64,000 nucleotides of DNA. It comes from Botryotinia globosa. Lineage: Eukaryota > Ascomycota > Leotiomycetes > Helotiales > Sclerotiniaceae. Below are positions 1-12,654 of the stretch, piece after piece. The DNA lies in assembly GCA_014898425.1 (NCBI GenBank), contig RCSZ01000016.1:1-64000 (forward strand), read 5' to 3'. Position 1 is the stretch's first letter, and the number at the start of each line of letters is the position of its first letter. The position numbers and the translations under genes were made by a program. The notes below the pieces were generated by a model. That model was given only the letters and a program-made list of their open reading frames with translations. It searched no databases and had not been told where the DNA came from.

Positions 1-2162
1 CTCCCAAGTTCCAACTGTCAAAATATCCACTCTGGATGAGAGATGAACAACAGATGATGGATGCTAGCTGCACCATAGCACCATGGCATGAATCCTAGTC
101 AATGCAGACGAATGTGCTTTGCAGATGGATGTGTGTGCACTGTGCACTGTGCACCGTGCCAGTATCCAATATCCAATTCCATTACTTTGTAGTGATTCTA
201 ATCATAGCCATTTCACTACTGCAACATTGTGGACATGAGATGGCTGCCGACCTTGCAAGCCTGACGATATTTGGAATACTATAAGTCTATAGCTGCCTAC
301 CTACCTACCTACCCTACCCTACCGTTTTCATTTCAACCTTCACTGATCGTCACTAACGAAAGTGCATTGATTGATTGTTTTTGTTTTGATCGTCAACTTT
401 GAACCAATGAGAGCTCAATATGGGACAATCAAAATCGATAACCAATCATCTTACTCTATTTCATCATATCTTGACGCGCCAAACCTCATTTTATTTGATC
501 CACTCTTGAGCCACTATCACCCAATATGGACGCCCGACCCACTTTTCTCTCTCTCTTCGCTTCACAAAGTACACCCACACCCACACCCACACCCACTTCC
601 ACTTCCACTTCCACACCCACACCCATCATTCATCCATCCACCCATTATTCATCCATCCACCCATCATTCATCCATTCACCCATCATTCATCCATCCACCC
701 ATCATTCATCCATCCACCCATCATTCATCCATCCACCCATCATTCATCCATCCACCCACCCATCCACCCATCCACACCCATCCCCATCACTCCATCACCC
801 ATCCATCCATCACCCACCTTTATCTCCTTCCCGCCGCACTTGCCCTGCCTTGCATACCGAATCTTTCCTTCCTATCCTATTCTATCCATCTTCACCACAC
901 TGTCCTACCTCTGAATAGCTTCCTCATTCTTCCACCTACCTCCCTCACGCCTATCGCCACTTCAATCCGAGTGGAACCGATCGGCAAGACTTTCGAGGAA
1001 CAATTCACCTCCTTTCTTCGTCTTTGTCTTCGTCTTTGTCTTCGTCTTCGTCCTCCTCATCAAATTCGCCCCTTCACCCAAACAAGTATCATCGAAATCC
1101 CGAATCGCATCGCATTCTATCGCATCACCTCGTACCGTGGGAAATTTGAAAGGAATAAGATATCCGAATCAAGATACTCCCTTGTCTCGGTCTCGGTCTC
1201 GATCATCGATTTCGCTCAATTGTCTCTCTTGCGCCTGGAGTACTGTGATCACCATTTCCTATCCGGCAGACGTGCGCCATTTCACAAATACAACATACAA
1301 TACAACAACACCACATTTGTCCTCCCTCACCATCTGCGAATTTCACCACACCACACATTCTTTTATTCCACTGCTTCGCTTCTCGCTCGGATTTCTCTTC
1401 TTCGTTCTGCTGGTAGAGCCATCGATTATCCGACAATCCTAATTTCTCGACGGTATTTCAATCGTGCGACCGCGATAACACAAACATAACATTTGAAGGG
1501 TGAATATACGAGAAAGTCCATCGCGACGATACGCGCGCAAAAGTCAACAGTCAACCATCGAAGCACGGCCGCAATCAATCAATCTCCACCAAGAATTAAT
1601 CTCACGATACGCCGGGACCCTCTCCAAATTGTCAATCAACCGGTTGAGAGAATCGCTTTATCCACGAAGACCGAGTCACAGCTGGGGATTCAGTTCCTGA
1701 TTCGTCCAAGTCGATCAATTAAATCACACCCTAACCCATTGATTCGATTCTTCCAGATCGTCAATTGTTTATGCAGGGCCTTCTTCGCACCAGTCTGTAT
1801 TCAGAAGGAATTTTCCACGATATCTATTGATAGGATCTGTTGAAGTTGGGAGGTGAATTCAAGCTTCACATTGGCTTGAGTATATTCACTTCGCTCGCTC
1901 CCGAATAATCGAACGATTTGCGTCATTTACTTCTCATCACCCATCACAACATTCGTTTCTCGATTCTATTACAATCCACTCTCTTTCTCGATCTATTCGA
2001 CCTTTCCAGCCTTCTCATTACACTTCACATCCTGCAATTTGAAAATTGCATTGCCAGGAGTGCGATTTGCTTCTGGCGTTCTGTACACGATCGAATTCCC
2101 CCTTTTCCCTTTCTACAGTCTTCAGCCAGAGCCGAAAACGTTTCAACCAATTCATCAACGCG
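1..2162. other. Intergenic sequence and probable long 5' leader of the next gene
   Basis: I see no convincing gene here. A (CTAC)n run lies near 297-325. From about 560 onward the plus strand is pyrimidine-rich with many short C/T/A repeats, as is common in promoters and long 5' leaders of filamentous fungi. Part of it (perhaps from about 1.9 kb) is probably the untranslated leader of the gene starting at 2163. A 372-codon open frame at 371-1489 is low-complexity (His/Pro/Ser runs encoded by the minisatellite) and is not taken as a gene. Confidence 0.6.
569..790. repeat. CCCACA microsatellite followed by a 19-bp minisatellite
   Basis: CCCACA and CCACTT hexamers at about 569-622 lead into roughly seven copies of a 19-bp unit (CATCCATCCACCCATCATT) with small variations up to about 760, then shorter CATCCACC units. 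All frames through the array are open because the unit lacks stop triplets, which explains the long spurious reading frames here. Confidence 0.9.
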
Positions 2163-4187
2163 ATGTCACCTCACCATGAAAACGGGTCAAGTACCCTCCC
2201 TCGGGGTTTCCGCTTTCATCATCTTGAAGGAGATCAGCCAACTACACCCGAACCCTTCAACCTTGTTGGATCGGAGGGTCCACCTTCTCCACCCCGTCCA
2301 AATCGTTTAAAGGTCAGACGACGAAATGTGTCGAACTTGCAAGCACCAACTGAACATTTTCTCGCTTCTGTTGCAGCTGCAGATATCCCTATCCCTACAA
2401 TCGAGGAGCCACAAATAGCTCCCCACGTATCGTCAGATTGCGATATGCCAGACCGAGACCCACTTTCCATCAGTACATCTTTCTTGGCCCCGCATACATA
2501 CAATACAAGATTCTCATCTCCTCCGAAAACTCCAATACCTACTTTAGCCATGGAAGAAACAAACCCTCAACGTCCTGATTGGAGGATGGGTCTCTCGTCG
2601 CCAAGTGAGCTTGACATTGAACGACCAACATCTGCCGCATCGGTACGCTCCGAAGATTCATTTTATAGTGAAGGCCATCTTTCAAGATACTCTGAAGATG
2701 GTAGTTGCACAAGTCCCGAGTCCGATTGCGCCGATCCATTCTCATTTCCATCATATTCAAAAGCCAAGGGCAAGAAGCTACACAACGAAGTCACCAAACC
2801 CGATGACACCGTTCTCAACGCAACCCTTCGTCACAAGACTCGAAAGGATGCACCGTGGACTTCAGCAATGACTACTCATTTGTGGTCGGTCTATCTCCTT
2901 TATCTCCAAGATCCAGTCGTGACACCTTTTCGAATTGGAGCTTGCGCTGTGCCTCCGGAAGGTGTATGCCATCGCGTTGCTCGACAAGCAAAAAAGAGTT
3001 GGAAGGGACCCAAAGGAATTCATGGTGCCCAAACTTTCAATCACGCATCACGTGTGGCGCCTTCTGAACCCGGCCAGCTTGCAACCTCGATGGGAGATCG
3101 ACAACGAACATACACACAGTGGCCCCATACAAGTTCAGCTACTCGAGCACATCTTCGCGAACTTTGCAAGACCAAAGATACCAGCGCAGTTCAACGACAT
3201 ATGCACCTTCAATCTAGAAATTCTACTCCTTTTACACAACATCATCCTCGTTCACGATTCAGAACTCCTGAGCCACAAGTTCCCGTTCCAAAGTCTTTCC
3301 ATACAAAGGAAATCTCAATATCGTTGACGACGAGTACATCCGAAACCATGCAACCAAATGGACCTTTGGCGCAACTAGCGCTCTCTCAAGAATCCTCCAT
3401 TACTAGGCCGCGTAGATCAATGTGTCAACCTAGGGGCTGGGTTCGATCTCGTACCACAAATCTCAGCTTGGATGACTCGAGAACTCGAAGTCTCGGGTCA
3501 CCATTCATGGCTCGGACGTATGGACCTAGTTCGACTATGGACGGGGCATTCGATGAACCTCGGCCTTCAGCTTTTCGCGTCCATGCTGATGCGATATCAG
3601 GTCCCGGGCCTGCACCTCGTCTTAGGTCACCTCTTCACTTTGATCCTCCTCGTCCTTCAAACACCAAGGAGCATCAAAGGCGGGTTCAAAATCATTTCGA
3701 AAACCTAAATTCAGGTGGAGCTATTTTGAGACCAAATAGCATGAACGAGCAGATATATGGTATGCCTCTCTCGGGGAACCAACAACGACGAGTACGCAGT
3801 AGAGCATTCACCATCGGTGATGATCTTTTTAGAAATCGCATGCCAGGATTGTTTCAACCTCTTCCAATAGGACCAGAAAAGACGGGTCTGGTTCCCGATA
3901 TTAGTCCGTCGCCAAGATCGCAGCCAAGGTTACTTCCATCGGCCACATTCGATGCTCCACGTTTACGATCGCCTTTTATGGAGAAACCGAGCAATACGTT
4001 TCCAAGAAGAGCCACCCATCATCAAAAGACACCTGTTCGACAATCTGGAATAGTGACTATGCATAAACCACGTCACTCGATGGATTCTTCTGATTTTGAT
4101 GAAAGACCTTCCCTCCAATCAAGACTTACTCGACTTGATACCAGGCTTGCTGAAATTAGAGAAAAGGAAAATGGCAATCGCAATTAA
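2163..4187 (+). CDS. Conserved fungal protein of unknown function, 674 aa, with PWT...HLW and WPHT motifs
   Basis: A single-exon gene. The open frame extends upstream to 2046, but only through a TTG codon; the first in-frame ATG is 2163 (MSPHHENG...), so I start there. The protein is Ser/Pro/Arg-rich and mostly disordered. One ordered block at residues about 230-282 reads APWTSAMTTHLW...YLQDPVVTPFR...PPEGVCHRVARQAKKSWKG. A second short block at about 317-336 contains YTQWPHTSSATRAHLRELCK. I recall this paired pattern from uncharacterised ascomycete proteins, but I cannot name a family. The W-spaced, basic block could bind nucleic acid or a protein partner; that is inference. The C-terminus (RLTRLDTRLAEIREKE) looks like a short coiled coil. 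There is no signal peptide or membrane segment. Confidence 0.82.
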   Translation: MSPHHENGSSTLPRGFRFHHLEGDQPTTPEPFNLVGSEGPPSPPRPNRLKVRRRNVSNLQAPTEHFLASVAAADIPIPTIEEPQIAPHVSSDCDMPDRDPLSISTSFLAPHTYNTRFSSPPKTPIPTLAMEETNPQRPDWRMGLSSPSELDIERPTSAASVRSEDSFYSEGHLSRYSEDGSCTSPESDCADPFSFPSYSKAKGKKLHNEVTKPDDTVLNATLRHKTRKDAPWTSAMTTHLWSVYLLYLQDPVVTPFRIGACAVPPEGVCHRVARQAKKSWKGPKGIHGAQTFNHASRVAPSEPGQLATSMGDRQRTYTQWPHTSSATRAHLRELCKTKDTSAVQRHMHLQSRNSTPFTQHHPRSRFRTPEPQVPVPKSFHTKEISISLTTSTSETMQPNGPLAQLALSQESSITRPRRSMCQPRGWVRSRTTNLSLDDSRTRSLGSPFMARTYGPSSTMDGAFDEPRPSAFRVHADAISGPGPAPRLRSPLHFDPPRPSNTKEHQRRVQNHFENLNSGGAILRPNSMNEQIYGMPLSGNQQRRVRSRAFTIGDDLFRNRMPGLFQPLPIGPEKTGLVPDISPSPRSQPRLLPSATFDAPRLRSPFMEKPSNTFPRRATHHQKTPVRQSGIVTMHKPRHSMDSSDFDERPSLQSRLTRLDTRLAEIREKENGNRN

Positions 4188-6808
4188 GATAGTCCATGCA
4201 TTGCTGTACAATAGACGATCGATCATTGTTTGATCGCCGCTCGGGACACATTCATTTCTTTGTCTTGCATATTTGCGCTTCTCTGCCCATGATATCCATG
4301 AATTATGCGCTTGTGCACGTGGCGCAATTTGGAGTTTCTTCAATTCGAAAATTGAGCTTTCACTCATCTAGCCCCGCCTTGATCAAGATCAAGGCAATTC
4401 TACTTTTCGTTGAGGCTACATAGCTTCTTGTTTTAATCGACATTATTTCCTTGTATTATAACTTGCTCTACTTTCCGGGATTGAAATGAACGGCACGTTG
4501 GGAAATGATTGTAATGATGTTACGAAATATGGTTGGAGGGGGAAATATGATATTTTATTTGCCTTTAATGATATTGAGCAAATGGGGGTTTTTCTCTTTA
4601 CAATCCTACTTGTGGTGGATGTATGGTACTTACTGGATATGGGATATTATATTCGGGAATCGATGCTGTGCATATGAGGAAAGGGAAATGGCATGGTCTA
4701 AGGGGGTTTATGTCAAAGGGGGTTTATGTAGATATGGGATGGGAACGGATGGATAGGATGGGAAAATAAGTCAATATCATACAATTACTTCTTTACATTG
4801 GTCGTTTGAGTTGGTATGATGTGATGTTTGATTGTGATTTAGCAATCTCGATAGTGGTTCAAGTTGTGTAAAGCCTCAGGGAGAGGGAGTATTGTCTGTA
4901 TGGGTAGTCGCTGTTCAGATGGGTAATTTGGAGCTAAGCTGTTGGCGAGGGGTAAGGGGGATTGTCGGGTTTGTACTTTTAACGCAAGGGCATCCATCTT
5001 CTTTCCGATGGTAGGATTACTAGAGAAATCAATTCTACTATCAATTCTATTATACAATCCAAGGGATATAAGAAATAATATCATTTAAATCTCAAGGTAT
5101 TAGAGCTCTAGAAGCTACCTACCGTACTATCTATTCAATTGTTAAATTGTTAAATTGTTATGTTGTTAAATTGTTATGTAGTTAAATTATTATCAAATTA
5201 TCTAATTTGTTTGAATGGATTATCTTTCTTAATGAATACCTAGGTAGTCTCTAGACTTATTTTTTATTCATCTAGATTTTTCTTTTCTTTTTTTATACTC
5301 TATATGCGTTGTTTTTAACTCTTTATATACATTATTTTTAACTCTTTATATATAAGTTGTTTTTTTATATTTTTCTATATTTTTCTATAAATATATATAT
5401 ATAGAGAAGAAAAATCTAAATCAGAAAGGAGGCGATGGCGAGTATTATTAATTCACAATTAGATGATTAATTAATCTGATGGCTAGATAATTAGATAATT
5501 AAATAATTAGATAATTAGATAATTAAATAGTTAGATAATTAAATAATTAAATAATTAAATAATTAAATAATTAAATAATTAAATAATTAAATAATTAAAT
5601 AATTAAATAATTAAATAATTAAATAATTAAATAATTAAATAATTAAATAATTAAATAATTAAATAATTAAATAATTAAATAATTAAATAATTAAATAATT
5701 AAATAGTTAGATAATTAGATAATTAGATAGTTAGATAATCAGATAGTCAGATAGTCAGATAATTAGATAGTCAGATAGTCAGATAGCTAGCTAATACTTG
5801 CTTGCTTACTTACTTGCTTATTTGAGATTGAATTGTAATGTATTGTGCTGTATCTATTAGATGAAATATATATATATATACAAAGTAATATAATATAATA
5901 TAATGAAACAAACCATCTCAATCCTCAATCCTTAATCCTCAATCCTCAAATACATCATCCCTCCCACTATGAGTGCGAAAGCAGAAGTAGAATATTCCTT
6001 TTGTATTTACTGGATTGATTTCTGTTGAAGTGACATGCTCATCTCATCTCATCTCTAACACACTTCCCCATTTCTCATCCGCATCCTCATCCTCGTTTCG
6101 CTTCAAATTCAGATTGCTAAAGATTTCTAGATTTCAGAAGTTCAAGAGTCCAAGAATTCAGAAATGCAGAATAAGATACTCATACACATCGAATATCCAT
6201 ACCCCGCGAACTCCCTTTTAATAGCGCGAGAGATAGCGAGACGCGCAAATGTTCTTCCGAGCCGCTTGGCTAAGTTCAAGGTTTGTTGTTGCGCGAGAAA
6301 TAATAGAATGCGTAGATAGGTAAGATATTGTACTTTCGGTGCGGGAAATATGGTTGTGTGAGGAACTTGCGTGGACTTGTGTTGTGGTATGTATAGAGAT
6401 GTATGTATGTATGTAGATTGTGGAGTGAGATGAAAAATCCATAAAACAGTGAGTGCGAGTGTTAGAGCCTGCACACTGGGATAGGTTATTGGAAGAAGGT
6501 TCTTCGAAAAGTGTCATATCCCACTCATGTTGTGATTTTTTGGATGAGGAATGGGAGGGTGTCAAAAAAGAGATGCTCGTATATATACGGATATTTGGCT
6601 GCACACGTGAAGTGCGCTAAATGCTCGCAATGGATTTCTCTTTTATTAGATGGGCCATCAATCGATTCGTGTTCCAAGTCCTAATGATAGTGGAGTCTTG
6701 CAGAACCTGATCTGATGCGCACTTGCCTCATTCTTCAAAAGATGTGAACACTCAAATCTTCCAGCAGAAGTTCCTCATGCTATAAGCCAACCCAAGACTC
6801 TCAAACAC
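4188..6808. other. Intergenic region with long AT-rich tandem repeat
   Basis: Downstream of the 674-aa gene and, because the next gene is on the minus strand, also downstream of that gene: a convergent intergenic region expected to hold two 3' UTRs. It contains the 8-bp tandem array at about 5,470-5,770 and AT-rich flanks. Open frames at 6,142-6,604 (minus) are short, Ser/Thr/His-rich and without family resemblance, so they are not called. Confidence 0.6.
5470..5770. repeat. 8-bp tandem repeat (AAATAATT)n with variant ends
   Basis: The core from about 5,523 to 5,705 is a nearly perfect array of AAATAATT, about 22-23 copies. The edges carry variant units such as AGATAATT and, on the right, AGATAGTC. 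The mixture of pure core and degenerate edges is typical of a microsatellite that expands from the middle. Confidence 0.92.
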
Positions 6809-7867
6809 CTATCCCCACAAGCCCTTCCCACATCCGATACTCGCTCTCAATTTCTCCAAACTTGGTGTCGTCAATCGTAGCCAATCTACTTCCTTCCCCG
6901 CCCCCACTCCCCTCCCCCTTGCATAAAATCCCAAAGTGCCGATTTGTACCCGCCACGACTCGCGACAGTTGACAAAGCTGTATTTCCCCTTCATTCCTTT
7001 CCCATCTTTAAACGTAATGTCGACTTTTGCGCTCGGGAGCTGTGTGGTGCGCACTCGGAAGAGAAGGGATCGATGGCCGAGTTTTTTCGTTTCGTGGAGA
7101 GTGCGGGAGCCGAGGGAGGTCATCTGGACGGGTATTAGTATACACATACATGAATCAGGAAGAAGAACAAAAATGCAGCTGTCGAACACCCAAAGCGCAA
7201 CACAAACACGAAACGCAAGCGCAATCTCAAAACTCACAATCGCAATCTCCACGACCGAAAATCCATTCGCGGGGTTTGGCATGCTCACAATGACTGCAGG
7301 GTGATCAAACGCATTCACGTGCAGCTTCGGATCCACGTATGCGTTATGCACAATATCTTCTTTCGACGGGAGCCACACGATGGTGCCGGGCGTAATATCC
7401 TGAATATGATGCGATTGGATGTAATATTCCGGAGGCTGGGTAGCAGTGGTACTCTTCCGAGTTGAGATATTGAGTGCGCCTTCAGGAATAAGAGGTTTTG
7501 CGAGGGAGAGAGAGAGGGAGCGGGTAATGGGAGAGTGGATACCAGGGGACCGTTCGCTGGTTGATAATGAGGAGAGAGCGAGTTTGTGTTTGTGTTTTTG
7601 TTTATGCGGTGTTGCGATGATTTTTGGGGGAGGCGGCGGTGCGGCTTTTCGAACAGGAGGTGGAGGAGGTGAAGAAGATGTCAAATCTATCACGATTGGT
7701 TTTTTCGCAGCTCTACTCTTAATATTTGTAGGCACCAGAACTTTGAGCCGTCGATGCACATCACCCTGGCGCGGTATTATCGCGCGAGCTTTGCTCTTCT
7801 CTTTAGCGGACTTTGGTTCAGCTTTTGCTTTTCCCTTTCCCTTGACTCCCGCTTTGCGTTTCGCCAT
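6809..7867 (-). CDS. Uncharacterised basic protein, 314 aa, one intron
   Basis: Exon 1 is 7867-7238 and exon 2 is 7123-6809. The 114-nt intron (7237-7124) has donor GTGAGT, branch-like TACTAAT and acceptor CAG. Its length is a multiple of three, so the frame stays open through it, but splicing gives VVEIAI|MTSLGSRTLHETKKL, which fits the flanking protein far better. The start is the first in-frame ATG at 7867 (MAKRKAGVKGK); further upstream only a GTG exists. The N-terminal ~150 residues are Lys/Ala- and Pro-rich, with a nuclear-localisation look. A compact C-terminal region (about 160-314) begins TPGTIVWLPSKEDI, suggesting a small beta-rich domain. I recall similar hypothetical proteins in fungi but no function; it is probably nuclear by composition only. 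Confidence 0.75.
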   Translation of the reverse strand: MAKRKAGVKGKGKAKAEPKSAKEKSKARAIIPRQGDVHRRLKVLVPTNIKSRAAKKPIVIDLTSSSPPPPPVRKAAPPPPPKIIATPHKQKHKHKLALSSLSTSERSPGIHSPITRSLSLSLAKPLIPEGALNISTRKSTTATQPPEYYIQSHHIQDITPGTIVWLPSKEDIVHNAYVDPKLHVNAFDHPAVIVSMPNPANGFSVVEIAIVSFEIALAFRVCVALWVFDSCIFVLLPDSCMCILIPVQMTSLGSRTLHETKKLGHRSLLFRVRTTQLPSAKVDITFKDGKGMKGKYSFVNCRESWRVQIGTLGFYARGRGVGAGKEVDWLRLTTPSLEKLRASIGCGKGLWG

Positions 7868-8787
7868 CCCGATGTCCAGAAGCGTCGCAAGCCCACTGCA
7901 ATCGAATCTATATAACACGTCGAGAGAACGTTCCCAAGTTTATCAAGACTTCTCCAGACGCAACCCACGATGCGAATCCCTCAAACAGAGATACCAAACT
8001 ATGATACAGGGCTCTCGAACAACAAGACAATACAAAGACCGCTCTCAAGAAAACGGCTTTCCTTAAATCAGATGGAAATTACAATCCCAATCAAATCTCC
8101 AAAAAACTTCAAATAATCCACACCACGCATAAGCTCAACTAGCAAAACAAAGAGAGAGCAAAGAATAGATATCTATCTTTCCTCCCGAGAATTTTTCCGG
8201 TATTCTTTGTTCAGATACTTATCGAACATAAGAATTACTTAGTCTCGCAAAGAAAATGTGCATTTATAGAGTCAATTGAAATAGAATCAACAGATTAAAT
8301 CGTATATGGTAGTTTGATACGGGGATATTCAATTGGGTACGAGTACAGCCTTGGAACGATATCGACATCAAAGAATGATGTTGATTAGTCAGTATCTTCT
8401 TATGCAGAAATTTCACAAATATTATTCACGTCAAGTAGGTACGGGACAATCACAGAATGCATAAAATCACCATTGACAATTTTCAGAAGAAATTCTCGCG
8501 TTCCTACAAGTACATAGTAGAACATCAAGATCATATCTGCAAATTACTTCTCATTAACCCATTTCGCTACGTCGCCGCCAATGCCCGGTTTCCTTTTATA
8601 TATCCGAATAATGCAACATGAATACCTTATCTATCTTTATCCAATGTCATCCCATTCATACAATTCTCAACCCCAGTAATATCCGAAAATTGCTATATAC
8701 ACATCCCTCTTCCTCTCATCTTCCATCATACAATTACAAATGTATAATGAGATCCTCTCCAGATCCCCCATTCCCCATGATCCATTC
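7868..8787. other. Intergenic region between two minus-strand genes
   Basis: It holds the promoter of the 314-aa gene (right of 7867) and the 3' UTR of the CorA transporter gene (left of 8788). No further gene or repeat is visible. Confidence 0.6.
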
Positions 8788-11550
8788 TTAAACAATCTTA
8801 TAAGCTATCTTCGCAATATAGAAGCAAGCTAGTCCGAAAAATAGTAAACCAGCTGTGATGCACCAAAACCAGGTCAAATCTCCTTCATAGTCCTGACCAG
8901 GTACCCATACGTTCATACCCCAAAGACCAGTAATGATATTCATGGGTAAAACAATAGTACCAAGGACTGTAAGTTTGCCGAGGACATCCGCGGTTTGTTC
9001 TTGACGTTCATTCATGCGGATATTGATTTGAGCAAGGTAATTGCCATGAGAGCGAGCTAGGATTCTGTAGATGTGTTAGTAATGACTTTGATCATGCTTC
9101 AACTCGAGGAATAACATACTTTTCATAATGGGATAAATTTCCAGTCATAGTGACAATATGATCTTGAATATCTCCCAGATATAATCCAATCTCACTTCGT
9201 GGAGCAATCTCCCATTGCTCATTGCATCTTTTAGCGAATCCCTTGATGACATCTGCTTTGTTGCCTAGCAGTCTGTAAAGTCCCATAACTTTCTTTCGAC
9301 AATCACCAACTCTTCGTAGCATGTCTCCTCCGCTTTCTCCCGAAGTACCATCTCCTGCTTCAGATTTCTTCTCATTATCTCTGGTAGACTTTTCATTCTC
9401 TGCTGGAGAGTGAAGTTTCAAAATAGCATCATCAATATCATCAACCTCATCTTCGATGGTTTGAATTAAAGGAGCGAAAACATCAGTAATGTCATCAATG
9501 ATAGCATAGGATATCCAGTCAGCGGTGAGTCTCAAGTAGTCTTTCAGTTGTCGAATTCGTCGTCGAACATTAGCTGGATGAGGTGTTTGAGAAAAGTGAA
9601 AACTGATAACTCCATCACGGAAGACCACCACATACATATTGAGAGGCTCCAAGAAGTTGTCGTTATTCATATCTTGCTCGAATGATCGGTAATTCACAAA
9701 GTAATAATGTCGAAACAATTCGACCTTTTCTCGAGCTTCCTGCATTAAAATATCCTCAGCTGTCAAAGGATGTATGCCAAAAGTCTTGGAGATGATCTTC
9801 ATCTCCGCATCCGTTGGAGAAAGAACATCAAGCCACCAGGTAGGACGATCACCATATCTTTTAGGCTTCTCTTCAAGCGGTGGAGTAGACTTTGGTGGCG
9901 ACGACTTATTTGGAGATGCGTCGTGGGAGGTTTGTCTAGAATGTGATTCTGCAGGTCGCCCTGCACGAGGAGATTCTGTACGTTTTGATTCTTGATTTGC
10001 CATATCAATTATGGATGATTGACGAGTTGCCGATTTCGAATCTTCGTTGTTATGTCCCAGGGCGTGATTGATGTATGCATTTTCTCGACGAATATCCGTA
10101 TCATCACCCTCATCCTCGGTTTCAGAATCAGAACTATCATCAATAACAGGCCGATCAGGAATAAATAATTCTCTAAAACTTCCACCAGGTTGAACAAGTT
10201 CTGAAATTGTTTGACTGTGAATGGTGCTTGGAAATTCTTCGTTGAAATAGGTAAATCGATATGGTGCATCATCCTCTGCTCGATGCCAACCTTTGTGGAT
10301 TGGTCGAAGCCGGCCATTAATCAATTGAGGTTCTGTGATTTTCTTAGCCCGTCTCCCTTCACTTCTACCTTCTTTTTCGAATCTGCTCCAATCATCGAGG
10401 ACAGATAGATTTGGAAATTTCCTTTTATGACGTCGTGATCTGTATGCTTCATCTTCTTGTTGAGGAGCATCTTCTTCTGCCATTTCAGACATATCGACTG
10501 GGAAGCACACGTCTTCTTCGGCTTGTAATGCGATAGTGTGTCTACGTTCTCCGTAAGATGATCCTTTGCGCGGGGTGCCTGGAATCGAATCATCCTCACA
10601 TGCATCTTCTGGGAGAGACCTGAAGGATCTCATAGATCCTGCCTGAATAGAATCTTGCTCTGGTGAATGATCGCGAACCATTACATCTCCAAAGCTCATG
10701 TTTGGATTTGTGGCTCCGAGCACGGGAGACCCTGGGACCGAGGGTGGATAGTTGACATTGTATTCATCATTCTGCCTGGCCAAACCAGATGTCGCCTTTT
10801 CGAAAATGGTCTTCTTCTTGCTACGATTTGATGACCTGCTAGAGCTTCGACGACTACGTTTTCCTTGTTGAACGAAATTATTAGAGCTTTTCGATTTCGA
10901 AGCGCTGGAAATAAGTGGAGTCCTCTCATCGGTTTCTTCCATTAGAGCTTCATCATCAGAATTGCTCTTCGATTTACCGGTGACAGGTCTTCGGGAAACG
11001 GTTTCCGACGATTTGAGTGGATTATTATACGAAGGTCGACTGAAAGAAGGACTATCATACATCTGACCGAAAGCGTTTTGACCCATTGTCGAAGGTCTTC
11101 GAGGTCGCATACTTTGATGATCTCTGTCGCAAGACTATGTTAGGGTATGCTATGTATTATATGCCATCAAAAGACTCACCTGTGATCCAAAAGTTCTCCG
11201 CTCTCAATACTAGTATTACTCAAGTTCCTTCCTCTATAGAAGCTTGACCTTGTTACACTTTGCGGAGCATTTCGTTGTGCCATTGGCGTTTCGACCAAAC
11301 CATTCCCATCCTCAGTTGATGCGGCGAAAGATTGTCTTCTTGGTCGCTTCTTCTTTCCACCGCGATGGTTATTTCTCTTCTTCTTAGAGTTGTTCTTATC
11401 TTTCCCGGTGTTGGGCGTTGAGGTCGCATTGGAATCATTGGAATGATCTTGTGGTGGCTGTATAGCAGTAGGCTCCGGTCTTTGAGGTGGTGTGCCACGA
11501 GTATTTGAGCTTGTAGGCTCTGTCGCACGAGGTGGAGGTGGTGCAGGCAT
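8788..11550 (-). CDS. CorA-type Mg2+ transporter of the fungal Alr1/Mnr2 branch, 883 aa
   Basis: Moves Mg2+ (and probably other divalent ions) across the plasma or vacuolar membrane. Three exons: 11550-11180, 11123-9120 and 9064-8788. Introns are 56 nt (donor GTGAGT, acceptor CAG) and 55 nt (donor GTATGT, branch TTACTAAC, acceptor CAG). Splicing joins SHYEK to ILARSHGNYLAQINIRMNERQ, a typical CorA helix. The signature GMN tripeptide falls at about residues 841-843, at the end of TM1 (about 819-843); TM2 follows at about 855-880. The first ~400 residues are disordered and rich in Ser, Arg and acidic runs, as in Alr/Mnr2 proteins. The conserved funnel domain (RPTWWLDVLSPTDAEMKIISKTFGIHPLTAEDI and onward) follows. 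Length fits Alr1 (about 860) and Mnr2 (about 970); I cannot decide between them. Confidence 0.94.
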
Positions 11551-11848
11551 TTTGAGGGAAAACGTGTATTTCAGTCGAGGGACACCAAATGAAATATTTC
11601 TTCGACCGGCTGATACTCGATATGAGGTAAGGCAAGTTAGGAGTCTGCGAACGGGACCAATTGAATGATGATCCAATCAAGGTAACTTTCTTTTAACCTG
11701 CAAGGAGATAGATAATAGCGATGGAATCGTTTATCGCAATACGATACATTTGTGATAGGTAGAACGAGGCGCAGTGCAGAATCTGATCTTTATCTCTCTC
11801 TTTTTTTCACCAGAAAAGAAAAAGAAAATGAGAAATGAGAAATGAAAT

Positions 11849-11916
11849 GTTGTGATGTTGTGATGTTGTGAGGTTGTGAGGTTGTGTGGTTGTGTGGTCG
11901 TGTGGTTGTGTGAGTT
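11849..11916. repeat. GTTGTGNNN minisatellite
   Basis: About seven imperfect 9-bp units: GTTGTGATG, then GTTGTGAG/GTTGTGTG variants. It sits some 300 bp upstream of the transporter start, within its likely promoter or leader. No function is implied. Confidence 0.8.
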
Positions 11917-12654
11917 TATGGAAGGGAAAAGTTGGTTTTTGATTTTGGGTCGAGCAAAAGCGCCATCTAAGCAGCTAAAAGCCCGAGTAGGCTAGTTCTA
12001 CGGCCTTGTATCAATCATGACGCCTTGGAACTTGCGATATTCCGAACCAAGGAAGAATCCGACACTCTTATTATCAGTTGGAAGCTTAACCTTACTTACT
12101 CGGTCCTTGGCTTTGATGTGGACGATAGAAAGAAAGAAAGAAAGATGGGAAAAGAAAGATATGTACGAGAATGTCAAGATAGTCAAGAGGGTCGGTCAGG
12201 TCAGGGCAAGTCACGTCTAATCAATATATGGTCAAAATATCAAGAATTCAACTACCTACCTACATTCCCAAGATACCTAGATACTTCCTTTGCGTGGTCG
12301 AGAACCGTTTCTATGCACATTGTATCTGGGTATATATCATCAGCCATTTCGGTATGACAGTGTTTATATATTCGTAGCTTGTAAGGAACCAGGTACGATG
12401 GATGTCCTATGTACGATCCACCATCTAGCTCGTATAGAGTAGGTAATCATTACGATGGTCTAACAAGTAACTCATGATTGGTTGAGAGAATATCATCGGA
12501 TGTACCTACCTACCTAGATCATCAATATTGATGTCGTGTGCTCAATTGCTTGTTTGGATCAAGATTCTTGAAGCTTTTTCCTCTGTGCATATATACCTGG
12601 TAAGGTTATTTACGAGGTATTATCTGATATATACATAGATAAAAGCAACATTTA

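Noticed and set aside
371..1489. 372-codon open frame upstream of the 674-aa gene
   Set aside because: His/Pro/Ser low-complexity product of the minisatellite; overlapping frames are equally open, there is no domain, and the frame begins without an ATG supported by context.
2046..2162. 39-residue N-terminal extension of the 674-aa protein
   Set aside because: It begins at a TTG; eukaryotic initiation favours the first ATG at 2163.
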